From the NCBI GenBank assembly GCA_031430015.1, contig JANPAR010000215.1:1-20004 (forward strand): DNA of 20,004 bases, given 5' to 3'. Source of the DNA: CANJDH01 sp031430015. GTDB lineage: Bacteria > Pseudomonadota > Gammaproteobacteria > Burkholderiales > JAEUOS01. Below the pieces are notes generated by a model. That model ran no database searches, was not told the origin of the DNA, and saw only the letters and a program-made list of their open reading frames with translations. This document shows, piece after piece, positions 5,843-11,965 of this stretch. A program made the position numbers and the translations under genes. Numbering within the stretch: the stretch's first letter is position 1; each line of letters begins with the position of its first letter.

Positions 5843-7387
5843 TTAGAACGAATGACGAACATTGAAGCCGTAGGTCGTCGCGGTTTGACCGGCAGCAGCC
5901 GACGTTGCGCCGAAACCTTGACCGCCATACGATGAGTTGGCATCGTTGTTAACGCGGTTGTAGTAACCACCCAGCGAGGTACGCTTCGACAACATGTAGT
6001 TGTAGGTAGCGATCCACTGACGAGCACCGGTGGCCGAGCCGTCAAAGGCCGAAGTGGCCAGTGCGTTGGTACCGATATTGCCTTTCAGGTCGTTGGCGCG
6101 GTAGTAGTCAAGGCCCACGAAATGGCTGCCGAAGGTGTAGCCGCCACCCAGTTTCCATGCGGTTTTCTTGATCTGGGTCAGATCGCCAACAGCCGCGACA
6201 CCGTTAGAGGTGTGCGTCATGTTCCAGGTCAGGCTTTCCCACAAACCGCTGATGGCGAAGCCATTGCTGAATGCGTACTTGGCACCGAGGCGATGGCCAG
6301 TTGCATTGGAGCCGGTGATCGTGCTTGCGCCAGCAGCCAGAACAGCCGCGGCAGGTGCAACTGCAATGCGCCATGCGCCATTGCCCACGCCAGATGCAAA
6401 CGCGTTGCCGCCAGCCGCGCCACCAAGCACCACTGCGGCTTGGGCGAGGATGTCTTTTTGACGCTCGTAAGCATAGATGAGGTCCAGACCGCCGTTGGCA
6501 TAACCGAGCGACAGATCCCAAATGTTCGGCAGAATTTTGCCGATATTGCTGCGATTGTCAGCGCTCGCGAAATTGCCCGCGGCGGAGTAGGCCACGCGTG
6601 CTTCAAAACCATTCCAGTTCGGCGACCACCACTGAATCGTGTTTTTCTGGCGACGGTCAAACGAGGTGCCGAACTGAAAGCATGCGCCTGCCGACGCAAT
6701 GCCTGCGGCCGCGCTACAGACCACGTTTTCGTCTTGCGACGACACGGTGCCTTGGGCCAGGAAGGTGTTACCCATCAGGCTGCCGGTGGTGGTGGTGCCA
6801 GGAACTGCGGCGCGAGCGCTAGTGCTGTTGCGACCATAGGCGACGTTAAAGGGCAGATCCCATCCGCCGACGAGGGCAGTACCCCAAGTGTTGGAGCGCA
6901 GGCCGACAGCGGTGTTGCGGAACGACGGCGCATTGCCGTGGCTGCCACCAGCAAACGTGGCCGGGCCACCGAGGGTGGTCGACATTTCAATCTGGAACCA
7001 GGCCGAAAGGCCGTTGCCCAGATCTTCCGTACCGCGGATGCCGAAGTTGGAGCCAGCGGGGTTAAAGCGCATACGCGAAGTTTGTGAAGCAGGGCTGTTG
7101 ACGCTGCCAAGAGTAGAAGCACCTGCCTGGGAGTTCAGGTAGGCGAAACCGAGTGCGCCAGCGGGGGCGGCACCTGCGCCGGGGCCAACTGCCGGGGTAC
7201 GGACCGAACTGTTTGCGCCCGTGGGGATACCAGTCGCATTGGTGGTGCTGGTGCCGTCACCACCAGTTGCGCCCATCATTTGCACGTCGCCCAGAAGGGT
7301 GCCGTACATTGTTACGTTCGCCGATTGCGCGGAAGCCAGGCCCGAGAAGGCTGACAACACGGCAACTGCGAGTAGTTTCTTTTGCAT
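5843..7387 (-). CDS. Gram-negative general porin, outer membrane
   Basis: A 514-aa outer-membrane beta-barrel protein. MQKKLLAVAVLSAFSGLASA is a clear signal peptide, cleaved before Gln21. The mature start SANVTMYGTLLGDVQM and the C-terminus TYGFNVRHSF (terminal Phe for BAM recognition) are typical of the trimeric diffusion porins of Betaproteobacteria. Family motifs include RMRFNPAGSNFGIRGTEDLG, LSAWFQIE and LVGGWDLPF. It is clearly longer than the usual 350-400 aa; the excess lies in Gly/Ala/Thr/Ser-rich loops (about residues 35-80 and 330-370). A strong GAGGAG Shine-Dalgarno lies 6 nt before the ATG and a TTCG-loop terminator follows. Probably highly expressed, allowing passage of small hydrophilic solutes; specificity is not readable. 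Confidence 0.93.
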   Translation of the reverse strand: MQKKLLAVAVLSAFSGLASAQSANVTMYGTLLGDVQMMGATGGDGTSTTNATGIPTGANSSVRTPAVGPGAGAAPAGALGFAYLNSQAGASTLGSVNSPASQTSRMRFNPAGSNFGIRGTEDLGNGLSAWFQIEMSTTLGGPATFAGGSHGNAPSFRNTAVGLRSNTWGTALVGGWDLPFNVAYGRNSTSARAAVPGTTTTGSLMGNTFLAQGTVSSQDENVVCSAAAGIASAGACFQFGTSFDRRQKNTIQWWSPNWNGFEARVAYSAAGNFASADNRSNIGKILPNIWDLSLGYANGGLDLIYAYERQKDILAQAAVVLGGAAGGNAFASGVGNGAWRIAVAPAAAVLAAGASTITGSNATGHRLGAKYAFSNGFAISGLWESLTWNMTHTSNGVAAVGDLTQIKKTAWKLGGGYTFGSHFVGLDYYRANDLKGNIGTNALATSAFDGSATGARQWIATYNYMLSKRTSLGGYYNRVNNDANSSYGGQGFGATSAAAGQTATTYGFNVRHSF

Positions 7388-7669
7388 TTAAATCTCCTCA
7401 GTGATTGAACTTTGGCAAATCTAGATGTGCGGGAATTCCGTCGCGTACACCCAAACTACCCGAAAGCCACTTCTCCAGAAGGTTGATGAGAAGCTTGCCG
7501 CAATTGTCACAAATCGGCGGGGGGAAGGAAAACTTTTTCGGGCTTGGAGGGGCAAAAAGAGGGGGGGGTGTGGTGTTTTGGCAACAACAGCGCCGTGAGA
7601 GCCTCGATTGGCTTGCGCGGCGCTATCGCCACGGAGGGTGACGGAGAGCCATTCAGCCTTGGCACCTGC
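7388..7669. other. Porin upstream region with G8 tract
   Basis: About 280 bp between the porin start and the relE remnant. It carries the porin Shine-Dalgarno (on the minus strand just above 7387) and should contain the porin promoter, but I could not assign convincing -35/-10 hexamers. There is a run of eight G at 7561-7568. Six-base arms CTTCTC/GAGAAG flank a 12-base loop near 7470-7493. Plus-strand ORFs here look spurious. Confidence 0.4.
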
Positions 7670-7885
7670 TCATCGATACACTTCGCGCCGGTTTCCAATT
7701 CTTACGACGAGAATACGCAAAGCGCCGTCTTCGATGCTGCTGATAGTGAATGCGCCAGTCGCCAGCGCGGTACCTCCAGAACTCGCTGCGCTTCGATCAC
7801 TTGAGGGCTTGGCCGGTACTGTGCGGATCGTCCAAGATCGCGGTACCGCTCCGCAGTGCGCCACATTGCCGCTGCCAGCGCCATC
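7670..7885 (-). pseudogene. relE: Broken 3' part of a relE/parE-family toxin gene
   Basis: Reading the minus strand in one frame gives AILDDPHSTGQALK, an in-frame TGA (7797-7799), then EFWRYRAGDWRIHY. Shifting frame near 7760 continues with SSIEDGALRILVVRIGNRREVYR and a stop at 7670. Joined, these reproduce the central and C-terminal core of a RelE-family mRNA interferase (DDPR-x-G-ALKG ... FW-YR-GDYRI ... I-DG-L-ILVV-IGHRR-VY). The N-terminal third is absent; the mqsA gene ends at 7894 instead. With a nonsense codon, a frameshift and a missing start, it is a pseudogene. The matching antitoxin remnant lies on the same strand at 8639-8839, beyond mqsRA. Confidence 0.68.
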
Positions 7886-7893
7886 AGCTTTTA

Positions 7894-8301
7894 TCAGCCA
7901 GCACGCAGATCCTTTAACAGTTCCGGATGGCGGTCCAGCAGCCGGAACAAGTTGATGACCGCCGCCAGTGGCTTGGTGTGCCCGCGCTCATACCGCGAGA
8001 ACGCATTTTTTCCGCCACCGGCCAGATGTGCCGCTTCCAACTGGGTCAGCTTCAGTTTTTTGCGAATACGAGCGAGTTCGGCGGCTTCGGCTGCATCCAC
8101 CTTGTTGCGAAATGCCAGCCAGGCGGCTTCTTCGGCAGCATCGTATTCCACCATGCCATCGGCGCAGTGATCGCAATATGCGCCGTGATTTTTCGAGCTG
8201 AAGCTGTGCCCCTTGTAGTCTTGCGCGGCGGTTTTGATGCCATCGCGCAGAGTGCCCAATCCGCACAGTGGGCAAGGCTGCCCATGCCATTTGCTTGCCA
8301 T
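7894..8301 (-). CDS. mqsA: MqsA-family antitoxin, zinc finger plus HTH
   Basis: A 135-aa antitoxin. The N-terminal zinc-binding domain has Cys10-PLC13 and Cys43-DHC46. A linker carries the helix AAEEAAWLAFRNKVDA. The C-terminal HTH-XRE domain (about 77-125) contains LKLTQLEAAHLAGGGKNAFS and the MqsA-type RYERGHTKP. MqsA binds and neutralises MqsR through its zinc domain and binds operator DNA through its HTH. The ATG at 8301 is preceded by AGGAG and starts 1 bp after the mqsR stop, so the pair is one operon in the unusual toxin-first order typical of mqsRA. All expected metal ligands are present. Confidence 0.9.
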   Translation of the reverse strand: MASKWHGQPCPLCGLGTLRDGIKTAAQDYKGHSFSSKNHGAYCDHCADGMVEYDAAEEAAWLAFRNKVDAAEAAELARIRKKLKLTQLEAAHLAGGGKNAFSRYERGHTKPLAAVINLFRLLDRHPELLKDLRAG

Positions 8302-8302
8302 G

Positions 8303-8602
8303 TCACAACTCCTTGAACGAGACTACGAAATACTCACCTGCGCGCTGGAACTTGATATAGAGCGCAAGGCCATTCCATCGTCCGTGATACGCGTCTTGCC
8401 AGATGCGGTGATCGGCATGGGTAGTCATGCTTTTGTAAAAATCTTTGCGGGTTAATCCCCGCACCACGCCCAGCGCGTCGGTCTGAGCCATGCCCGCCGC
8501 ACGGATACCGGCCTTGGCAGTGAAGGTGAGGTTCATTTCCCGCACCGTTGCCATCTGCGCGTGAATATCGGACAGTGAATAATGCGGAGTATGTTTTTCC
8601 AC
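8303..8602 (-). CDS. mqsR: MqsR-family mRNA interferase toxin
   Basis: A 99-aa toxin, the usual length for MqsR (98 aa in E. coli). Family features are the N-terminal HTPHYSLSDIHAQM, LTFTAKAGIRAAGM, the GLTRKDFYKSM helix, and the C-terminal WQDAYHG ... GLALYIKF then EYFVVSFKEL strands. It has a RelE-like fold and in E. coli cleaves mRNA at GCU. The GTG at 8602 is the first start in frame. It has no Shine-Dalgarno and sits about 7 nt after a strong -10 element, so the mRNA may be leaderless. It is followed after 1 bp by mqsA. The gene appears intact. Confidence 0.9.
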   Translation of the reverse strand: MEKHTPHYSLSDIHAQMATVREMNLTFTAKAGIRAAGMAQTDALGVVRGLTRKDFYKSMTTHADHRIWQDAYHGRWNGLALYIKFQRAGEYFVVSFKEL

Positions 8603-8608
8603 CGAATT

Positions 8609-8637
8609 ATTATCCCCTGTCAGGGGGTTTTTGGCAA
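8609..8637 (-). promoter_or_regulatory. mqsRA promoter with palindromic operator in the spacer
   Basis: On the minus strand TTGCCA (8637-8632), a 17-bp spacer and GATAAT (8614-8609) form a near-consensus sigma70 promoter. The spacer contains the palindrome CCCCTG-A-CAGGGG (8614-8626), the expected place for an MqsA operator. Start of transcription is predicted at about 8602, the first base of the mqsR GTG. Confidence 0.7.
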
Positions 8638-8638
8638 A

Positions 8639-8839
8639 TCAAATGCCAAGCTGGCCGAATAAATCGTTGGCGTCTTTGGCTTGGTGGACAGCTTCGCCTC
8701 GCTCACTCTTTGCGAGCGTTTGCACAGTGAACCGGTTGGGTACACGCATCTCGAACGGCAGCGCTTTGTCCGTTGCCATCTTGTTTAGAACGATGGGTAC
8801 CACATCAGAAACGGTGAGCCGCACTTTTCGAGATTTCAT
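8639..8839 (-). CDS. relB: RelB/DinJ-family antitoxin, N-terminally truncated remnant
   Basis: A 66-aa ORF whose residues about 8-66 match the C-terminal two thirds of RelB/DinJ antitoxins: LTVSDVVPIVLNKMATDKAL, PFEMRVPN, then a toxin-wrapping tail ending DANDLFGQLGI. The N-terminal strand and first helix of the ribbon-helix-helix are replaced by MKSRKVR. The ORF begins 7 bp after the pilU stop, so the break coincides with the pilU end. Directly downstream lies the mqsRA promoter, not relE; the matching relE fragment is at 7670-7885. It probably cannot dimerise or bind DNA normally, but the toxin-binding tail remains. Confidence 0.68.
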   Translation of the reverse strand: MKSRKVRLTVSDVVPIVLNKMATDKALPFEMRVPNRFTVQTLAKSERGEAVHQAKDANDLFGQLGI

Positions 8840-8846
8840 GTTTATG

Positions 8847-10022
8847 CTACGGCTTCTTGTCCAGCCCCAGCTTGCGCGTCACGTCGTTATCGAGCGACAA
8901 ACCCGACGCGCCCTTGAACTCTGCTGCCGAACCGGCAGCCTTGGACTCGAGGCGGAATTTGACGCGCAAATCATTGACCGAGTCGGCATTGCGCATCGCT
9001 TCGTCGCGTGTGATCACGCCTTTTTCGGCGAGGTCAAACAGCGCCATGTCGAAGGTCTGGTTGCCCTGCTCGCGCCCTTTGACCATCGCTTCTTTCAATT
9101 CCTGCACTTCGCCTTTGAAGATATGGTCGGCGATGAGCGGGGTGTTTTGCATGATTTCGATGGCGGCGACGCGTCCGCGCCCGTCGGCACGGCGGATCAG
9201 ACGTTGCGAGATGATGGCCTTGAGATTGAGCGACAGGTCCATCAGCACCTGGTCGCGCTTGTCGATCGGGAAAAAATTGAGGATGCGGTCAATCGCCTGG
9301 TTGGCGTTGTTGGCGTGCAGCGTCGCCATCGCCAGGTGGCCGGTTTCGGCGAAAGCGAGCGCGTATTCCATGGTCTCGCGTTCGCGCACTTCGCCGATGA
9401 AAATCACATCGGGGGATTGGCGCAGCGTGTTTTTGAGGGCGGCGAACCAGCTATGGGTGTCGCGCCCCACTTCGCGATGGCTCACCAGCGACTGCGCGTT
9501 TTTGTGGACGAATTCAATCGGGTCTTCGATCGTGATGATGTGGTCGGTGGCGTTGTGGTTGCGATGATGGATCATCGCCGCCAGCGAAGTTGACTTGCCC
9601 GAGCCGGTGCCGCCCACCATCAGCACCAGGCCGCGCCGGCTCATGACGATGTCGTTGAGCACCGGCGGCAACCCCATTTGCGCGGTGGACGGAATTTCGG
9701 TGGCAATGGTGCGGATCACCATGGTCACATGCTCTTGTTGCACAAACACGTTGACGCGGAAACGCCCGACGCCCTCGGGGCTGACCGCAAAATTACACTC
9801 GTGCTCCTTGGCAAATTCGATGCGCTGCTTGTCGTTCATCATCGCTTCGGCAAACAGACGTGTGTGGGCACCGCCCAGCTTTTGGTTGGCGACCGGTGTG
9901 AGCTTGCCGTCGATCTTCATCGCCGGCGGAAAATCGTCAGCGATGAACAGGTCCGATGCCTTCTTGCTCACCATCAGCCGGAGCAGGTCGTGCATGTATT
10001 TGAGTGATTGTTCTTCGTTCAC
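8847..10022 (-). CDS. pilU: PilU, type IV pilus retraction ATPase
   Basis: A 391-aa PilT/PilU-type hexameric AAA+ ATPase. The start is GTG 10022, preceded by GGGAGG at 5-nt spacing; the frame extends 30 codons further without family similarity. The N-terminal PAS-like domain starts LKYMHDLLRLMVSKKASDLF. Then come Walker A GGTGSGKS (137-144), the Asp box HIITIEDPIEF (161-171), Walker B DVIFIGEVRE (205-214) and the His box GHLAMATLHANN (228-239). The extended C-terminal tail and ASDLFI / FPPAMKIDGKLTPV fit PilU better than PilT. It acts at the inner-membrane base of the pilus, assisting PilT in retraction and twitching motility. pilT is usually upstream but is not here; a divergent marR gene occupies that side. 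Confidence 0.9.
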   Translation of the reverse strand: MNEEQSLKYMHDLLRLMVSKKASDLFIADDFPPAMKIDGKLTPVANQKLGGAHTRLFAEAMMNDKQRIEFAKEHECNFAVSPEGVGRFRVNVFVQQEHVTMVIRTIATEIPSTAQMGLPPVLNDIVMSRRGLVLMVGGTGSGKSTSLAAMIHHRNHNATDHIITIEDPIEFVHKNAQSLVSHREVGRDTHSWFAALKNTLRQSPDVIFIGEVRERETMEYALAFAETGHLAMATLHANNANQAIDRILNFFPIDKRDQVLMDLSLNLKAIISQRLIRRADGRGRVAAIEIMQNTPLIADHIFKGEVQELKEAMVKGREQGNQTFDMALFDLAEKGVITRDEAMRNADSVNDLRVKFRLESKAAGSAAEFKGASGLSLDNDVTRKLGLDKKP

Positions 10023-10067
10023 GGCGGCCTCCCACGGGGTGATGTGCCCAAACATTATAGACAACCG

Positions 10068-10096
10068 TTGACAGTGATTTGCTTTAAACCTAAAGT
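10068..10096 (+). promoter_or_regulatory. Promoter of the marR operon with overlapping palindrome
   Basis: TTGACA (10068-10073), a 17-bp spacer, then TAAAGT (10091-10096). The palindrome CTTTA-AACC-TAAAG (10082-10095) overlaps the -10, a plausible site for MarR autorepression. The -35 is a perfect consensus, the -10 only 4/6. Confidence 0.55.
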
Positions 10097-10102
10097 AATC
10101 AG

Positions 10103-10678
10103 ATGCCCTCACTTATCGCCGGGAGTTCTCCCGGGACGCTCACTATTTCTGCGAAGCGGCTCACTGCCGGGTCACCCGCCCGCGATGTGCCGCTCGACCA
10201 GGAAACGCGCGTCCATGCCGGCGATCATGAGGCCCTGCGCCTGTGGCTGCGCCTGCTGACCTGCACCAGCCTGATCGAGAGCACCATCCGCGCCGAGTTG
10301 CGCGCCGAGTTTGATGTCACGCTGCCACGCTTTGACTTGATGGCACAACTCTATCGCCACCCGGAAGGGCTCAAAATGGGCGAACTGTCGCAGCGTCTGA
10401 TGGTGACCGGCGGCAACGTCACCGGCATTGCCGGGCAGTTGGAAAATGAAGGCTTGGTCATGCGCGCGGCGCACACAGAAGACCGCCGCTCGAGCGTACT
10501 CTCGCTCACGTCTGCCGGCCGCCGCAGTTTTGCCAAAATGGCCGCGCGGCATGAGGAGTGGGTGGCCGGCATGATGGACGGGCTGACCGAAGCCGAGCGG
10601 CAGACTTTGCAGACCTTGCTCGGCCGCCTGAAATCGGCAGTGTCATCCGCGGTCTCTACCGGACGGGGAGCAGCATGA
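10103..10678 (+). CDS. MarR-family transcriptional regulator
   Basis: A 191-aa frame with a MarR winged-helix core: HEALRLWLRLLTCTSLIEST, then LPRFDLMAQLYRHPEGLKMG, the recognition region LSQRLMVTGGNVTGIAGQLE, and the wing RAAHTEDRRSSVLSLTSAGR. The first 30 or so residues (SLIAGSSPGTLTISAKRL) do not look like the family and contain a 16-bp DNA palindrome at 10119-10134. The true start is therefore probably downstream, perhaps GTG 10187; the ATG at 10103 would be almost leaderless. The stop overlaps the acyl-CoA dehydrogenase start (ATGA), so it is the first gene of a three-gene operon. By analogy with aromatic-acid MarR repressors it probably responds to an acyl-CoA made by this operon. Confidence 0.88.
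   Translation: MPSLIAGSSPGTLTISAKRLTAGSPARDVPLDQETRVHAGDHEALRLWLRLLTCTSLIESTIRAELRAEFDVTLPRFDLMAQLYRHPEGLKMGELSQRLMVTGGNVTGIAGQLENEGLVMRAAHTEDRRSSVLSLTSAGRRSFAKMAARHEEWVAGMMDGLTEAERQTLQTLLGRLKSAVSSAVSTGRGAA
10119..10134. repeat. 16-bp palindrome in the 5' end of marR
   Basis: CCGGGAG-TT-CTCCCGG has perfect 7-base arms. If marR starts downstream, this is in its leader and could be a MarR operator or an RNA hairpin. Confidence 0.5.
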
Positions 10679-11958
10679 ATCTGGATCATCTGGCGTGGCC
10701 ATTTTTTGAAGACCAACACCGGGCGTTGGCGCACGCGCTTGCCAACGATGCGCGCTTGTGGGACGAGACCGGCTTGGAAGCCTTGTCCACCAACGGTTCC
10801 AGGGATGCAGTCGATGCGCATTGCCGTGAACTCGTGCGGCGTTTGGGGGCCGGCGGCTGGACCCGTTACGCGGTGCCAGCGGCGCATGGCGGCGCACTCG
10901 ACCAGCTTGATTCGCGGGCGCTGTGCCTGATTCGCGAGACGCTGGCGTATCACGAGGGCCTGGCCGACTTCGCGTTTGCGATGCAGGGCCTCGGCAGCGG
11001 TGCGATCAGCCTTGCGGGGTCTGATGCGCTCAAGGCCACCTACCTGCCGCGCGTCGCGCGTGGTGAAGCGATTGCCGCGTTTGCGCTCACCGAGCCTGAG
11101 GCCGGCTCGGATGTGGGGGCAATGAGCACCAGCGCACGCTTTGAGACAGGCAAGGGTGGTGAAGGCGCGGGCCGAAGCGCACCCGGCAGCGCACCCGGCA
11201 GCTACATTCTCAACGGCTCCAAAACCTGGATCTCGAACGGCGGCATCGCCGATTTTTATTGTGTGTTCGCACGCACTGACAATGCGTCGAAAGGTGCGCG
11301 CGGCATCTCCGCTTTCGTCGTCGACGCCAACACACCAGGCCTCGTCATCGCCGAGCGGCTCGATGTGATCGCGCCGCATCCGCTCGCCACCTTGCGTTTC
11401 GACAATTGCCGCGTCCCCGCCTCACATCTGCTCGGCGCCGAGGGTCAGGGCTTCAAACTGGCGATGCAAAATCTTGACATCTTTCGCGCCTCGGTCGCTG
11501 CTGCTGCGTTGGGCTTCGCACGCCGCGCGTTTGACGAAGCAGTGGCACGCGCGAAATCGCGCCCGATGTTTGGCGGCAAACTTGCCGACCTGCAATTAAC
11601 GCAAGCCGCCCTCGGCGACATGGCCACGATGATCGACTCGGCCGCGTTGCTCACCTACCGCGCGGCATGGCAACGCGATACCGCGGGTGCCAATGGGGCT
11701 GGCGTCCATGGGGCTGGCGTCCATGGCACTGGCGCTCCAACGCCGGTGCGAACGACCCGCGAAGCCGCCATGGCGAAAATGACCGCCACCGAAAACGCGC
11801 AATGGGTCATCGACCGCGCGCTGCAAATGTTCGGCGGGCAAGGCGTGCAATCAGGCACCATGGTCGAAAAGCTGTATCGTGAAATCCGCGCCCTGCGCAT
11901 CTACGAAGGCGCGACCGAAGTGCAAAAAATCATCATCGGCAAGGAAGTATTGAAGTGA
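10675..11958 (+). CDS. Acyl-CoA dehydrogenase family protein
   Basis: A 427-aa FAD-dependent acyl-CoA dehydrogenase starting at the ATG that overlaps the marR stop. Recognisable parts are the N-terminal helical domain, AFALTEPEAGSDVGAMST (FAD/substrate loop), NGSKTWISNGG, then FDNCRVPASHLLG, and the C-terminal LQMFGGQGVQSGTMVEKLYR with IYEGATEVQKIIIGKEVL. Glu in IYEGATE matches the catalytic base position of part of the family. Two inserts are unusual: Gly/Ser/Pro-rich GKGGEGAGRSAPGSAPGS near 160, and ANGAGVHGAGVHGTGAP near 340. Both are encoded by short tandem DNA repeats. It lies next to a 2-aminobenzoate-type CoA ligase, 7 bp upstream of it, so it likely oxidises that ligase's CoA product or a downstream intermediate. 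Confidence 0.9.
   Translation: MNLDHLAWPFFEDQHRALAHALANDARLWDETGLEALSTNGSRDAVDAHCRELVRRLGAGGWTRYAVPAAHGGALDQLDSRALCLIRETLAYHEGLADFAFAMQGLGSGAISLAGSDALKATYLPRVARGEAIAAFALTEPEAGSDVGAMSTSARFETGKGGEGAGRSAPGSAPGSYILNGSKTWISNGGIADFYCVFARTDNASKGARGISAFVVDANTPGLVIAERLDVIAPHPLATLRFDNCRVPASHLLGAEGQGFKLAMQNLDIFRASVAAAALGFARRAFDEAVARAKSRPMFGGKLADLQLTQAALGDMATMIDSAALLTYRAAWQRDTAGANGAGVHGAGVHGTGAPTPVRTTREAAMAKMTATENAQWVIDRALQMFGGQGVQSGTMVEKLYREIRALRIYEGATEVQKIIIGKEVLK
11176..11199 (+). repeat. Two exact 12-bp tandem units inside the acyl-CoA dehydrogenase gene
   Basis: AGCGCACCCGGC occurs twice, at 11176-11187 and 11188-11199. It is in frame and encodes repeated Ser-Ala-Pro-Gly. Confidence 0.8.
11695..11739 (+). 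repeat. 15-bp tandem repeat inside the acyl-CoA dehydrogenase gene
   Basis: GGGGCTGGCGTCCAT occurs exactly at 11695-11709 and 11710-11724, then a diverged third unit follows at 11725-11739. It encodes GAGVH-GAGVH-GTGAP, a surface-loop insert. Confidence 0.85.
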
Positions 11959-11965
11959 GGAAATC

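Noticed and set aside
6122..7087. A 321-aa plus-strand open frame
   Set aside because: It is antisense to the porin, which has a signal peptide, Shine-Dalgarno and terminator.
7470..7493. CTTCTC/GAGAAG inverted repeat as a porin attenuator
   Set aside because: Short arms, a 12-base loop and no T-tract; it could arise by chance.
7561..7568. G8 homopolymer upstream of the porin as a phase-variation tract
   Set aside because: It is about 175 bp from the start, with no identified promoter around it. A single tract of eight is not enough evidence.
10351..11379. A 342-aa minus-strand open frame
   Set aside because: It is antisense to marR and the acyl-CoA dehydrogenase, whose motifs are clear.
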